Shown here: positions 28,381-38,560 of the stretch, piece by piece
Layout of the letters: each line of letters opens with the position of its first letter
Numbering within the stretch: the first letter of the stretch is position 1
Assembly: GCF_004124275.1 (NCBI RefSeq)
Contig: NZ_CP027218.1
Coordinates: 3,165,501-3,229,500 of the forward strand
Length of the DNA: 64,000 nucleotides
DNA from: Pseudomonas sp. DTU12.3
Lineage (GTDB): Bacteria > Pseudomonadota > Gammaproteobacteria > Pseudomonadales > Pseudomonadaceae
Direction: 5' to 3'
Program-made: the position numbers and the translations under genes
Notes under the pieces: generated by a model
Told to the model about the DNA's origin: nothing
Seen by the model: only the letters and a program-made list of their open reading frames with translations
Database searches by the model: none

Positions 28381-30726
28381 GTGATTATTTCCAGGCAGTT
28401 AACCGGGTTGGCCCTTGCCGGCATGTTTCTCGGGCTGAGTCTGTCAGCCCATGCGCTCAGTCCCGCCACCCAGGCCAGTGCCGATATTCGTCGCACCGCT
28501 TTTGGTGTGCCGCACATTCGCGCCGAAAACGAGCGCGGCCTGGGTTTCGGCATTGGCTACGCCTATGCGCAGGACAACCTGTGTTTGCTGGCCAACGAGA
28601 TCGTTACGGTCAACGGCCAACGCTCGCGTTATTTCGGTCCGGATCAGTTCACCGTCGAGGAGCGTGAAAATCGTGTCAGCGATGTGTTCTTCACCTGGCT
28701 GAACACGCCCGAGGCAGTGCAGGCGTTCTGGCAGGCGCAGCCGACCGAGGTGCGCGACCTGATGCAGGGTTATGTCGCCGGCTATAACCGCTATCTTGGC
28801 GAGCGCCGTCAGCAAGGGCTGCCGCAGCAATGCCAAGGCGAGTGGGTACGCGATATCGCCGCCGAAGACCTGGTCAAACTGACCCGTCGGCTATTGGTTG
28901 AAGGCGGTGTCGGGCAGTTTGCCGAAGCCTTGGCCGGGGCCACTCCGCCGCAAGCCACCGCGCAAATCGAGCAGCCATCACACGCTTGGCAGCTGGCCGA
29001 CACGCGTCAGCAACGCTTTGCCCTGGATCGCGGCAGCAACGCTGTGGCGGTGGGCAGTGAGCGGTCGTTCAATGGTCGTGGGATGTTGCTGGCCAACCCG
29101 CATTTTCCTTGGGTCGGCGGCATGCGTTTCTATCAGATGCACCTGACCATACCTGGCAAACTCGATGTCATGGGTGCGGCGTTGCCGGGGTTGCCGATGA
29201 TCAATATCGGTTTCAACCAGCATCTGGCCTGGACCCACACGGTCGACTCTTCGAAGCACTTCACCCTGTATCGCCTGCAACTCGATCCAAAGGATTCGAC
29301 GCGCTACTTGCTCGACGGCAAATCCCTGCCGCTGAGCAAGCAGACGGTGACCGTGCAGGTGAAACAGGCGGATGGTCAGGTCGTGCCGGTGTCGCGTGAT
29401 ATCTACAGCTCGCAGTTCGGGCCGATCGTGCAGTGGCCGGGCAAGCTCGACTGGGATCACCAATATGCGTTCAGCCTGCGCGATGCCAACCTCGAAAATG
29501 ATCGCGTGCTCAAACAGTGGTACGCGATGAACCAGGCCACCAGTCTCAAGGATCTGCAGGATTCGGTGCACAAGATTCAGGGCATTCCGTGGGTCAATAC
29601 TCTGGCCGTAGATGACAAGGGCCAGACGCTGTACATGAACCTGTCAGTGGTGCCGAACGTCAGCGCTGACAAGCTCGCCAAGTGCAGTGATCCGCGCGCC
29701 GGTTTGCAGATGATCGTCCTCGACGGTACCCGCAGTGGCTGCGCCTGGGATATCGATCCGCAAGCCGCGCAGCCGGGTATTTATGCCTCCAGCCAGTTAC
29801 CGCAACTGCTGCGTAAAGACTTCGTCCAGCACTCTAACGATTCCGCGTGGCTGGCCAACCCGGCGCAACCGCTGACCGGTTTCTCGCCGCTGATCAGTCA
29901 GGACGGTCAACCGCTGGGTATGCGCTCGCGCTTCGCCCTGGATCGTCTCGCGTCGCTGGACAAGCAAGGCCCGTTGGCGGTGCAGGATCTGCAACAGATG
30001 GTGATGGACGACAACGTCTATCTGGCGAGCCAGGTATTACCGGACCTGCTGAAATTCTGCGCGAAGGATCTTGGCGCGGTCGCGAGCAAACTGAAACCGG
30101 TCTGCGCCAGCCTCAAGGCCTGGGATGGCCGTGCGAATCTGGATTCCGGCAGCGGTCTGGTGCATTTCCAGAACATCATGCAAACCCTGCAGGAATCGCC
30201 GCAGGTCTGGCGTGTCGCGTTCGACCCGAAGGCCGCGCAAAGCACGCCGCGCGGCCTCGCCATCGAACAGCCTGACGTCAGCAAAGCTGTGCGCGAAGCG
30301 ATGCTCGCCTCGCTGGAACTGAGCAGCAAAATGGGCATCAAGCCTGATACCCGCTGGGGCGATATCCAAGTGGTCAGCAGTGGCGGTCAGCAAACCGCGA
30401 TTCATGGCGGGCCAGGTACTCTCGGCATCTACAACGCCATTCAGAGCGTTCCGCGTGAAGACGGCAAACTCGAAGTGGTCAGCGGCACCAGCTATCTGCA
30501 AGTGGTGACCTTTGACGATAAAGGACCGCACGCTCAGGGGCTGCTGGCGTTCTCGCTGTCCAGCGATCCGGCGTCGAAATACTCGCGCGACCAGACCGAA
30601 GCGTTTTCGAAGAAGCAGTGGAGCGTCTTGCCCTTCACCGAGCAGCAGATCAAGGCTGATCCGCAGTATCAGGTGCAGAGCATCAGCGAAGCGGCGGATA
30701 AGGCGGCGAAGGTGGCTGCGCAATAG
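28381..30726 (+). CDS. pvdQ: acyl-homoserine-lactone/pyoverdine acylase PvdQ
   Basis: A 781-residue Ntn-hydrolase that removes the fatty-acid tail from the pyoverdine precursor in the periplasm and can also cleave long acyl-homoserine lactones. Signal peptide 1-25. The self-cleavage site is Gly218|Ser219 in [15 protein letters not shown], followed by [18 protein letters not shown] and [18 protein letters not shown], all very close to P. aeruginosa PvdQ as I recall it. The start is taken as GTG at 28381 because AGGAG lies 5 bases upstream and the signal peptide begins there; no ATG fits. An upstream PvdS-type box is present. Confidence 0.94.
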   Translation: MIISRQLTGLALAGMFLGLSLSAHALSPATQASADIRRTAFGVPHIRAENERGLGFGIGYAYAQDNLCLLANEIVTVNGQRSRYFGPDQFTVEERENRVSDVFFTWLNTPEAVQAFWQAQPTEVRDLMQGYVAGYNRYLGERRQQGLPQQCQGEWVRDIAAEDLVKLTRRLLVEGGVGQFAEALAGATPPQATAQIEQPSHAWQLADTRQQRFALDRGSNAVAVGSERSFNGRGMLLANPHFPWVGGMRFYQMHLTIPGKLDVMGAALPGLPMINIGFNQHLAWTHTVDSSKHFTLYRLQLDPKDSTRYLLDGKSLPLSKQTVTVQVKQADGQVVPVSRDIYSSQFGPIVQWPGKLDWDHQYAFSLRDANLENDRVLKQWYAMNQATSLKDLQDSVHKIQGIPWVNTLAVDDKGQTLYMNLSVVPNVSADKLAKCSDPRAGLQMIVLDGTRSGCAWDIDPQAAQPGIYASSQLPQLLRKDFVQHSNDSAWLANPAQPLTGFSPLISQDGQPLGMRSRFALDRLASLDKQGPLAVQDLQQMVMDDNVYLASQVLPDLLKFCAKDLGAVASKLKPVCASLKAWDGRANLDSGSGLVHFQNIMQTLQESPQVWRVAFDPKAAQSTPRGLAIEQPDVSKAVREAMLASLELSSKMGIKPDTRWGDIQVVSSGGQQTAIHGGPGTLGIYNAIQSVPREDGKLEVVSGTSYLQVVTFDDKGPHAQGLLAFSLSSDPASKYSRDQTEAFSKKQWSVLPFTEQQIKADPQYQVQSISEAADKAAKVAAQ

Positions 30727-30745
30727 ACGTCTGCGTCGCAATGAG

Positions 30746-30784
30746 AAAGCCGCTGTCCTCTGATTGAGGGCGGCGGTTTTTTTT
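30746..30784 (+). terminator. pvdQ terminator
   Basis: An imperfect hairpin, GCCGCTGTCCTC / GAGGGCGGCGG, with loop TGATT, followed by eight T residues, 20 bases after the pvdQ stop. Confidence 0.8.
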
Positions 30785-30925
30785 CACCTGCAATCGCCTG
30801 TGGCGCCGGGACTTTTTGGCGTGCGGCACATTGTGTCGAGTTGGCGGAGGATATAGGGGGCAAGTCAGATGGAGAAGGGGCTACTGCGCAACCCAACGGG
30901 GATAAATCCCCTTGCCACTGGGTTG

Positions 30926-31927
30926 TCAGGACTTCGGTGCGTGCTTGGGGATCGAGTTGATCACTGGATTGCCTTCGGCATTGCGGGTCAGGTAGACCGG
31001 CAGCACTTTGGGCAGAGAGTTGACGAGGCCGTTGATCTCTTTGATGTTGTAGACGCCGCCCACGCGGATCGCGCCGGTGCTGGTGTCGGCGAGCATCAGC
31101 GGGTTGTTCAGGTAACGGTTGATCAGCGGCAACGCGTCGTTCAGTGCAAGGTTGTCGAGGATCAGTTTGCCGTTGCGCCACGCCAGTGAACTGTCATTGT
31201 CGTAGGTCTGGCTGATCTGTGGCGTGTAGTCGCCATGCCTGTACTGCGCCTGCATCGACGGGCCGAGGCGCAAACCGTCGCCAGGCAATGCCGTGTTGCT
31301 GGTGACCAGCACCGAGCCTTCGACCAGATTGACGCGTACCTGATCTTCATACATCCACACGTTGAAGCGAGTGCCGGTGACGCGGACGCGACCTTCGGCA
31401 GCCTTGACGATGAATGGGTGAGTGATGTCGTGACTGACGCTGAAAAACGCTTCACCCTTTTTCAGGGTGACCCGGCGTTCGTCCTTGTAGTTGCTGTACG
31501 TCAGCTCAGAGTTCAGGTTCAGCTCGACCTGGCTGCCATCGTTCAAAGTGACTTGGCGGACATTGTCGCTGGCTTCGAAATGCTGGTAACTGTTGGGTAG
31601 CCAGCCCATGTTCCACCCGGTGTAGGCGACTAGTGGCAGGCCCAGCGCGAAGATGCTGGCGGCGATTGCATATTGACGCCAGGCCGGGGCCGGATTGCTG
31701 GCCGGCAGCGCGACGACAGGATCCGGACGCGGCAGATGTTCGGCGACGTCCCAGATCTCCAGCATCGCTTCGTATTCGAAGGCATGGAGCGGATGCCCCT
31801 CACGCCATTGCTCGAATGCCACGCGCTCCTCGGCGGAGCAGTCGACTGCGTGCAGACGCATGCACCAATGCGCGGCGGCATCGGTGATCGCATCGTATTC
31901 GGCTTCCGAGAGGGTGTCTTCGGTCAT
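30926..31927 (-). CDS. FecR-family anti-sigma factor, orphan
   Basis: A 333-residue inner-membrane anti-sigma regulator. Cytoplasmic N-terminal region (DUF4880-like, AAAHWCMRLHAVDCSAEERVAFEQW) about 10-55, one membrane helix at 84-105 (YAIAASIFALGLPLVAYTGW), a periplasmic FecR domain (DGSQVELNLNSELTY, GEAFFSV, VTGTRFNVW) and a C-terminal DUF4974-like domain. FecR proteins relay a TonB-receptor signal to an ECF sigma factor. No sigma factor is adjacent. Its place beside pvdQ makes an FpvR-like role in pyoverdine signalling plausible, but the sequence alone does not prove it. Confidence 0.88.
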   Translation of the reverse strand: MTEDTLSEAEYDAITDAAAHWCMRLHAVDCSAEERVAFEQWREGHPLHAFEYEAMLEIWDVAEHLPRPDPVVALPASNPAPAWRQYAIAASIFALGLPLVAYTGWNMGWLPNSYQHFEASDNVRQVTLNDGSQVELNLNSELTYSNYKDERRVTLKKGEAFFSVSHDITHPFIVKAAEGRVRVTGTRFNVWMYEDQVRVNLVEGSVLVTSNTALPGDGLRLGPSMQAQYRHGDYTPQISQTYDNDSSLAWRNGKLILDNLALNDALPLINRYLNNPLMLADTSTGAIRVGGVYNIKEINGLVNSLPKVLPVYLTRNAEGNPVINSIPKHAPKS

Positions 31928-32079
31928 TGACTCATCCTGGTTTGCTGCATTCTAACCTTCCGGGCCGCTGGTCGAGAACAACCGTCATGGCAATTACCCA
32001 TCAAATTGGAACTTATTTTCCTCGGCAACACCCAAAAACAGGACGTCTGACGAACATCATCCATAAATGGAGTGAAAAA

Positions 32080-32349
32080 ATGATCAAAAGAACCTTCGCA
32101 GCTTTCGTGGCAACCGCCGCCTTGTTGAGTGCCGGCGCGGCCATGGCCGACCGCCCGGGTGCGGGATGGATCACCATCGAGAAGGCAATCGAGATTATCA
32201 AGACCAAGGCCGGTTACGTCGAAGTGTATGAGATCGAGGCCGACAACGACGGCTACTGGAAGGGCGAGGGGCGCAAAGCCGATGGCGTGGTCTACGAGTT
32301 CCGCATCGACGGTGCCTCGGGCAACGTGTTGCGCGATCAGAAAGACTGA
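32080..32349 (+). CDS. periplasmic PepSY-domain protein
   Basis: An 89-residue precursor with signal peptide 1-23 (AFVATAALLSAGAAMA|DRPG). The mature part is a single PepSY-like domain (ITIEKAIEIIKTKAGYVEVYEIEADNDGYW, ending EFRIDGASGNVLRDQKD). Such small PepSY proteins are often controlled by two-component systems and may inhibit or sense periplasmic proteases or metals. TGGAG 9 bases before the ATG supports the start. No two-component genes are adjacent. Confidence 0.85.
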   Translation: MIKRTFAAFVATAALLSAGAAMADRPGAGWITIEKAIEIIKTKAGYVEVYEIEADNDGYWKGEGRKADGVVYEFRIDGASGNVLRDQKD

Positions 32350-32369
32350 CCTCACCGCGTAATCAAGCG

Positions 32370-32402
32370 ATGCGCAGGCACCATGGCCTGCGCATTTTTT
32401 TT
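32370..32402 (+). terminator. terminator between PepSY gene and toxin-like gene
   Basis: A perfect 10-base stem ATGCGCAGGC / GCCTGCGCAT with a 6-base loop, followed by eight T residues on the plus strand. Confidence 0.88.
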
Positions 32403-32407
32403 GCCGG

Positions 32408-35400
32408 TCAGCTCAGCGCTTCGTTGGGGCTGGTAACCGGGTCCAGTTGCCGACCCATTTCACAGATCAGAAAAGCGATCGAATCGGCATTGCGCAAAAT
32501 CGTGTCGATGCGCGGATGTGGATTGGATGTGCTCAGAAATGCCGTTCGTGCATCCTCGACGGTTGGGCTCTGCGTGACTTTGAGAATTTCCTTGGCGACA
32601 TGCTCGATACCTGGAATCTCATCGAAGCTGACCAATTTCTGCAACTCCCGGCTCCAGCGTGAGAACAGCTCCTCGCGCGGCGTTTCGAGTGACAGTGCTT
32701 CGCGCTGGAATCGGGTCTGGGTCGCTTTCATCGCCGCGCCGTAACCGGTAATGGTGGCGATCAGGTCAGTGAACGGCCGCCGGGCTTCGAGGGACGCGAT
32801 GTCCACGGCCTTGTTGGCCTGATGGGCGAATTCATGGATCAGCGTGGATGCCTGGGCATGCCCCTCGACGTTGAACGGCTGGGTCAGGCCGTCCTTGTAC
32901 CAGTCGAGCCCCTGATTGAAGAATTTTTCAGTGAAATGCACAATTTTTCGCGAGTCGTCATCAAGCACGAAGGCGATCAGCCCGCTGTTGCGGTATTTGT
33001 TCGAGCCGACGACAAAACGGTCGGTGTTCATCAGGTCTTCGGTGGGGTCGACCAAAGCATCACAGATCGGCACGATGGTTTTTTTGATCTTGGCGAGAAT
33101 GTCGGCATCGATGCGTTGCACGCCGAAGAACGATTTGAGGAACGTGTCCAGCCGCGTCCCGGGGGCGTGGTTTTTCAATTGCGCCATGTTGTGCAAGCTG
33201 TTGAGCGCATAGTACCGGGCCATGTCAACAGCCTGCGTCAGCATCCGCGCCTTTTCCGGGTGCCTGGCGCGGATTTCGGCCATGCCCTGGGCTTCGATGT
33301 TCAACCACACTCTGGCTTCTCGCTCGTTGGCGTGGCGGTTGTACATTTTGGACAAGGCTTTGCCGAAATGCACGGTGTGCCTATCCGGATCGATCATGAG
33401 TTGGCGGGAAGCCGTGTGTTGCAGTACCGGGCCTGCCTGTTCTGTCCCTTTGATTTGCCAGACCGCTCCAGGCTGCTCCACCGGATAGACCTTGCCGGCG
33501 ATTGGCGCGTAGAGAGTCTTCGTTGGCAGATCCTCGTAGGTACCATCGGTTGCTTTATGTGTCAGGTCTTTCAAAACAACCGTGGGTGTTTCGAACGTTT
33601 GCAGATGGGTGCGAGAGGCCGCAGTGGTACGGATTTGATGCCAGTGGGGAACACTCGGCGGTGTTGCTACAGCGGCCTGCGGAACCGATGCTTCTTGCTC
33701 AACCAGCGTCGACTCCAGTGAAAGCCGACCGAGGGTGATCATTTCTGCGGCGCCGGCAATAAACGTTTCCAGCGCACGCTTCCAGTGATGATCCTGCAGC
33801 GCCTCGGCGGAATCCATGAAGTCCTTGAAGGCTTGCCAGAGAAACTGCGCGTAGGCGAGTTTGCCCGGCAGCAGCCCGCGAATCAGTTTGATGCCGGAGC
33901 TGCACAGATTTTTCGCCACGTCCCAGTCCGCTTGTGCCGACGGTAATGAATGACTGTTCAACAAGCGTGGCAACAACGCAAGGTTGTCACTGAACAGTTG
34001 CATCAGCGCATTGCCGTCGACAGGTTTTGACGCGAGGGTGATTTCGCTGGTTTGTCCGGTACTGCTCTTGAACAGCGCGCCGAAGATCGATTGTTCGCTG
34101 TCGGGTAAACGTCGCACCAGCAAATTCTGTAATGCACCGGGAACGTTGAGTGCGGCGATGACGGCAGCATCATCGGCATATTCGCTGAACGCCTGTTCAC
34201 CGTGGTACGGCGCATACAGCACTTGTGGCCCGGGCTTTCCGGTTGCCGGGCCGATCAGATACATGCCTAGAGCCTTGATTGCCTTCGCACCCGTGGTTTT
34301 GACCAGTTCCAATGGACGGATCAGCGCATTCGCCCCGGGAACCGTCGCGCGCGCCGTGGCATCTGGCATGTCGAGTATCTGAGTGATCAAGTCGAAGGCC
34401 GTTGCGCTCAGCCGTTGTTGCAGCTTGAGCTGATGAGCATGTTGCAGCAGTTGCCAGGGCAACTGACGGAGAAAGCGCTGTTGGCGCGCTTGTGCGTCGG
34501 TGTTTTTGCTTGACAGTGCGCCGGTGAGGCTATTGGCGAAGGTCGTGCCGATATCCAGTGACAACAGCAGGGTTCTGACTGCTTGCTGATCTAAGTTCTT
34601 CGGCAACGCGCTGGTCGTACTCGAAGTCACCGAAAAGCTGATTTGCTGGGCGACATGGCTTTGATTCAGGGCAAAATCGGTCAGGCTCATGGCCGGGCCG
34701 GCCAAGGCCAGCGCCGGGGTGATTGCGATCTGCTGTGGATCAAGGTCGGGTGCCTGGAAGCGACTGTTCAGCAACGCCTTCAGGGTTTTCTGAAGGTGGT
34801 CACGCAGAGTTGGCAAACCGTGCAGATAGTCTTTGTCATCCGTGACGCTGTTGCGCCATTGCTCGAGTATTTCCAGATGCAGTTGCTGATCGCCGAGCGC
34901 GGCCATGCCCAGCCATGCCGGTAGTGACTGTTGCTTGCCGAGGGCTTTGGCCAGTGCGCTGGCCTGATGCAGGTTGCTGTCGATTACCTGCTGGCTCAGG
35001 TTTTTGAGCGCGTTATTCTTGGCGAGTTTCGGCACATTCAGATCCCGCACGCGTTTGCAGCGCTGGAGAAACTGCTCGATGGCCGATTGCACGCGGTTCT
35101 CTGACACGCTTTCGCCGATCAGGTGGAACTCTGCCATCGTGTATTTCTGGTGAAAGCCATTGCTGAGCGGTGAAAGGTTCTCCAGCAACAACGGTCTTTT
35201 TTCCGAGTCGAGCAATCGCTGGTTCAGAACTGACCGCACCGCGTCGACGCAATCGAATACTTCAAGGCCCAAGGCAGGTGTCCACAATAGCGCGCGCCCT
35301 GAATGCTGATTATCGAGGCCTCCACGTTCGGTCAGCATGACGCAGTTCGCCAAGGGTGAAATTTCGCTCTGGCCGGTAGCCTGCAAGCTGAGCGAAAAGG

Positions 35401-37225
35401 CGTCGGGACGGAAGCCGTTGAGGCCCTTGCGCCGAGCGCGCTCAGGCTGTTCGGGGTTGAATACCGTATCGACAATCGCTTGTTCATCACGGCGCAATGT
35501 ACCGTTGAGCACGCGAATTCTGGCTTCACCGGTCATGCCGACAAACAGCGCATGCGCCAGTTTGTTTTTCATGTTGTCCAGGTACAGGCTTTGCAACGCT
35601 GGCGTTGTGATCGGTTGCGCGACAAAGTCGCCGCTGATGGCGTCCAGCACACTGGCAAATTTCTTGGTTTCAGCCGCCGCCGCATCCGCGGTCAACAAGG
35701 ACGGCAGAACGCTGCCACTGAGTGCCGGGCGGGTACTCCAGCGCCCTTCGGTGTCGAGCGTCAGCAGGCGATCGTGGAGCATCGAGCGGACATCCAGCGC
35801 TTTATCGAACAGGGCGCGGATGTCTATCGCACCATCGCTGTGACGAAATACCTGCAAGGCATATTCGATGTTCTGGCGTTGCTTGGTGATAATGCCGGAC
35901 AGCAGCACGGCAAAGATGTCGCCAGCGATCATTTCACCCGAGACGTGGGGTTTGTCGAAGCCAAGAAACTGCTGGCGTTCCTCCAGGCTCAGCAAGCCAT
36001 AGAGTTCCTCTTCGTGGCCAGCACTGCTGAACTTGCTCAGCAGTGTATTTTTCAGATCCTGGTAATCCTTGAGCACCTGCAACCCCTGAGAGGGGGTGTA
36101 CAGGCAGGCGTCGGTGTGGCTGAACATCAGCGAACCTGCCAGCTCGACGAAGTTGGCCTGGTATTCCCACAAACGTACGGTTTCCAGTGTGGCAAAGCGC
36201 TGGGAAACGCTATCGGGTTCAATCCATGCCAGCAGGTCTGTGCATTTTTTTGCATCAATGATGCCCGCCTCGCGCTTGAGTACGAAGTCGGTGAGCGCCT
36301 GTTGGCGGATGGCCTGGGTGAAGAACGCGCGCCGTGTGCTGCCGTCGGCGCTTGCTCCGTTCCAGTAAACTTCCATCTGTTTGTAAAGCCGGGTCAGGAG
36401 GTTGGCGGAGGCGTTTTTGACCGCGCTTTCCCAGTGTTTTTGGTCGTCAGTCTGAGCCGGCCTGTGCGGATGGGAAAATACACGGGTCTGATCGGCAGGC
36501 CATCCGCCATGGCGGTAATAAAGCAGCACGGCATCAGTCAGTGTCATTGAATCGAGCCAGCGTCTCGGCCCCGTATCATCGGCAGTATCAGTGCCCGCGT
36601 GAAAACTCAGACGAGTCTGGGCCTGGTTCACACCCGGCATCGTAGAAGCCAGCAATTGGGCAAGGATGGTCTCAAGCAGGGCGCCGAGCGCGGGCAGGTG
36701 CAACGTCTCGTTGAGCAAAGCCTGGGCGTTGAGGCTCTGGCAGTGTTCGAGCGCGGTGCGCTGATCATCGAATATATCGCCGTCGATGAGTTGGCAGGTC
36801 ACGGTTATACCGCGCTTTTCCAGCAGGTATTTGCGTTGCGACAGGGCGAGGAACGCCAGCAACCGGTCCTTTTCGTCAGCTTCGTTGAGGCGTTGTTCGA
36901 GGTGTCCGGTCAAGGCCTTGAGGTTGTCGAACTTCTTCAATCCTTCAAACGGCGTGTAAAGCAGGAAAGCGCCGTCTTCGGGAGTGCTACTGAGGATGAA
37001 ACAGCCGGCCAGCGGCAGGGCGGGTGGATCCTCGGTATTGAGCAGCAAGCGATGAGCAAGCATGGGCGGCGTTTGCTGACTGCGCAGGGCCTGGGTAGCC
37101 AGTTGTACATGCTGCAGCCATTTGAAGTCCTGGGTGGACAGATTGTGTGCAATACCGAGCTCGGCCCATAGGCCAGGAGAGTCAAGAAAAGAGGGAAACA
37201 GCAGCGGTGGAACGGAAGCGGACAT
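32408..37225 (-). CDS. large dermonecrotic-toxin-type protein with HEXXH metalloprotease motif
   Basis: A 1,605-residue protein resembling the large Pseudomonas proteins with dermonecrotic-toxin-like (DUF6543-type) regions, which occur as virulence or anti-eukaryote factors. No signal peptide is seen (SASVPPLLFPSFLDSPGLW), so export would need a specialised route. The N-terminal 1,100 residues show two similar stretches (CFILSSTPEDGAFLLYTPFEGLKKFDN and CVMLTERGGLDNQHSGRALLWTPALGLEVFD), suggesting internal repeats. Near the C-terminus are STLIHEFAHQANKAVD (HEFAH at 1464-1468) and NADSIAFLICEM, a layout like M35/Aspzincin-type proteases. No immunity gene or secretion genes are adjacent. Function inferred. 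Confidence 0.72.
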   Translation of the reverse strand: MSASVPPLLFPSFLDSPGLWAELGIAHNLSTQDFKWLQHVQLATQALRSQQTPPMLAHRLLLNTEDPPALPLAGCFILSSTPEDGAFLLYTPFEGLKKFDNLKALTGHLEQRLNEADEKDRLLAFLALSQRKYLLEKRGITVTCQLIDGDIFDDQRTALEHCQSLNAQALLNETLHLPALGALLETILAQLLASTMPGVNQAQTRLSFHAGTDTADDTGPRRWLDSMTLTDAVLLYYRHGGWPADQTRVFSHPHRPAQTDDQKHWESAVKNASANLLTRLYKQMEVYWNGASADGSTRRAFFTQAIRQQALTDFVLKREAGIIDAKKCTDLLAWIEPDSVSQRFATLETVRLWEYQANFVELAGSLMFSHTDACLYTPSQGLQVLKDYQDLKNTLLSKFSSAGHEEELYGLLSLEERQQFLGFDKPHVSGEMIAGDIFAVLLSGIITKQRQNIEYALQVFRHSDGAIDIRALFDKALDVRSMLHDRLLTLDTEGRWSTRPALSGSVLPSLLTADAAAAETKKFASVLDAISGDFVAQPITTPALQSLYLDNMKNKLAHALFVGMTGEARIRVLNGTLRRDEQAIVDTVFNPEQPERARRKGLNGFRPDAFSLSLQATGQSEISPLANCVMLTERGGLDNQHSGRALLWTPALGLEVFDCVDAVRSVLNQRLLDSEKRPLLLENLSPLSNGFHQKYTMAEFHLIGESVSENRVQSAIEQFLQRCKRVRDLNVPKLAKNNALKNLSQQVIDSNLHQASALAKALGKQQSLPAWLGMAALGDQQLHLEILEQWRNSVTDDKDYLHGLPTLRDHLQKTLKALLNSRFQAPDLDPQQIAITPALALAGPAMSLTDFALNQSHVAQQISFSVTSSTTSALPKNLDQQAVRTLLLSLDIGTTFANSLTGALSSKNTDAQARQQRFLRQLPWQLLQHAHQLKLQQRLSATAFDLITQILDMPDATARATVPGANALIRPLELVKTTGAKAIKALGMYLIGPATGKPGPQVLYAPYHGEQAFSEYADDAAVIAALNVPGALQNLLVRRLPDSEQSIFGALFKSSTGQTSEITLASKPVDGNALMQLFSDNLALLPRLLNSHSLPSAQADWDVAKNLCSSGIKLIRGLLPGKLAYAQFLWQAFKDFMDSAEALQDHHWKRALETFIAGAAEMITLGRLSLESTLVEQEASVPQAAVATPPSVPHWHQIRTTAASRTHLQTFETPTVVLKDLTHKATDGTYEDLPTKTLYAPIAGKVYPVEQPGAVWQIKGTEQAGPVLQHTASRQLMIDPDRHTVHFGKALSKMYNRHANEREARVWLNIEAQGMAEIRARHPEKARMLTQAVDMARYYALNSLHNMAQLKNHAPGTRLDTFLKSFFGVQRIDADILAKIKKTIVPICDALVDPTEDLMNTDRFVVGSNKYRNSGLIAFVLDDDSRKIVHFTEKFFNQGLDWYKDGLTQPFNVEGHAQASTLIHEFAHQANKAVDIASLEARRPFTDLIATITGYGAAMKATQTRFQREALSLETPREELFSRWSRELQKLVSFDEIPGIEHVAKEILKVTQSPTVEDARTAFLSTSNPHPRIDTILRNADSIAFLICEMGRQLDPVTSPNEALS

Positions 37226-37447
37226 TGTCGGGTCTCGGTCAGGCGGCTTTCAGTGCGCCGGTAAATTGAGCTGCCAGACTAAAAGCCCTGCGGTCATAGA
37301 AGGTGGTACATAGTTACCGCACACAAGGGGTGCAGATGTGCATGGGCGCTTCTGAACGGTTGACAGCACCCGGGCCTGACGTGGTTAATCGCAGGGCAAG
37401 CCATTAGTACGCTGTTGTTCCCTCCAATAATTAGTCTGGAGCTTCAG

Positions 37448-38488
37448 ATGTCTGCGCCACACGATGCTGTGTCTTCTGCTGTCTCGCCCGCGTTGTCGCT
37501 CGAAGCGCTGACGCAGTTGCTCGAAAAGGTTTTCCTGCGCCACGGAACGTCCGCACCTGTCGCACGTTCGCTGGCGGCCAACTGCGCCGGGGCTGAACGT
37601 GACGGCGCCCACAGTCATGGCGTATTTCGCATCCCCGGTTATGTTTCGACACTCAAGAGCGGTTGGGTCAACGGTCAGGCCGTGCCACTGGTCGAGGATG
37701 TGGCGTCCGGTTTCGTGCGGGTTGATGCCGGCAACGGCTTTGCGCAACCGGCGCTTGCGGCGGCCCGCCCGCTATTAGTGGAAAAGGCCCGCAACGCCGG
37801 GATCGCGGTGTTGGCGATTCGTAATTCCCATCACTTTGCCGCGCTGTGGCCGGACGTCGAACCTTTTGCCGAAGAAGGCCTGGTGGCGCTCAGCGTGGTC
37901 AACAGCATGACCTGCGTGGTGCCGCACGGCGCCGACCGGCCGCTGTTCGGCACCAATCCGATTGCATTCGCTGCCCCACGAGCCGGCGGCGCACCGATCG
38001 TCTTCGACCTGGCAACCAGCGCCATCGCCCATGGTGATGTACAGATCGCCGCGCGCAAGGGCGAGCGCTTGCCACCGGGCATGGGCGTGGACGGCCTCGG
38101 CCAGCCGAGCTGCGATCCGAAAGCCATTCTTGAGGGCGGGGCGTTGCTGCCGTTCGGCGGCCACAAGGGCTCGGCGCTGTCGATGATGGTGGAATTGCTC
38201 GCTGCGGCGTTGACCGGGGGCAATTTTTCCTTCGAGTTCGACTGGTCGAACCATCCGGGCGCACGGACGCCATGGACTGGTCAGTTGCTGATTGTCATCG
38301 ATCCGAGCAAAGCCGCCGGTCAGGACTTCGCCACGCGCAGTCAGGAACTGGTGCGACAGATGCACGGCGTCGGTTTGAAGCGTTTGCCGGGCGACCGTCG
38401 CCATTGGCAGCGCGCGCGCTCGCTGGCCGAAGGCATTGTGCTGGATGAGCAAACCTTGGCGCAGCTGCGGGAACTGGCGGGGGATTGA
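37448..38488 (+). CDS. Ldh-family NAD(P)H-dependent oxidoreductase (DpkA-like)
   Basis: A 346-residue member of the malate/L-lactate dehydrogenase (Ldh_2) family, which includes the Pseudomonas delta1-piperideine-2-carboxylate/pyrroline-2-carboxylate reductase DpkA. Seen: GAERDGAHSHGVFRIPGYV, RNSHHFAALWPDVEPFAEEGLV (the catalytic His region), PHGADRPLFGTNPIAFAAP and LPFGGHKGSALSMMVELLAA. ATG at 37448 has GGAG 7 bases upstream. It is a single-gene unit ending in a strong terminator. Reduction of a cyclic imino acid in lysine or proline catabolism is the best guess. Confidence 0.82.
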   Translation: MSAPHDAVSSAVSPALSLEALTQLLEKVFLRHGTSAPVARSLAANCAGAERDGAHSHGVFRIPGYVSTLKSGWVNGQAVPLVEDVASGFVRVDAGNGFAQPALAAARPLLVEKARNAGIAVLAIRNSHHFAALWPDVEPFAEEGLVALSVVNSMTCVVPHGADRPLFGTNPIAFAAPRAGGAPIVFDLATSAIAHGDVQIAARKGERLPPGMGVDGLGQPSCDPKAILEGGALLPFGGHKGSALSMMVELLAAALTGGNFSFEFDWSNHPGARTPWTGQLLIVIDPSKAAGQDFATRSQELVRQMHGVGLKRLPGDRRHWQRARSLAEGIVLDEQTLAQLRELAGD

Positions 38489-38503
38489 GCGCATTGCAGG
38501 CAT

Positions 38504-38535
38504 GAAAAAGGCGAGCCACAGGGCTCGCCTTTTTC
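38504..38535. terminator. bidirectional terminator between convergent genes
   Basis: Stem AGGCGAGCC / GGCTCGCCT with loop ACAG, flanked by AAAAA and TTTTTC. It serves both the Ldh-family gene and the convergent DUF883 gene. Confidence 0.88.
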
Positions 38536-38560
38536 TTGTCTGTTACATGCTCGCGATGTT

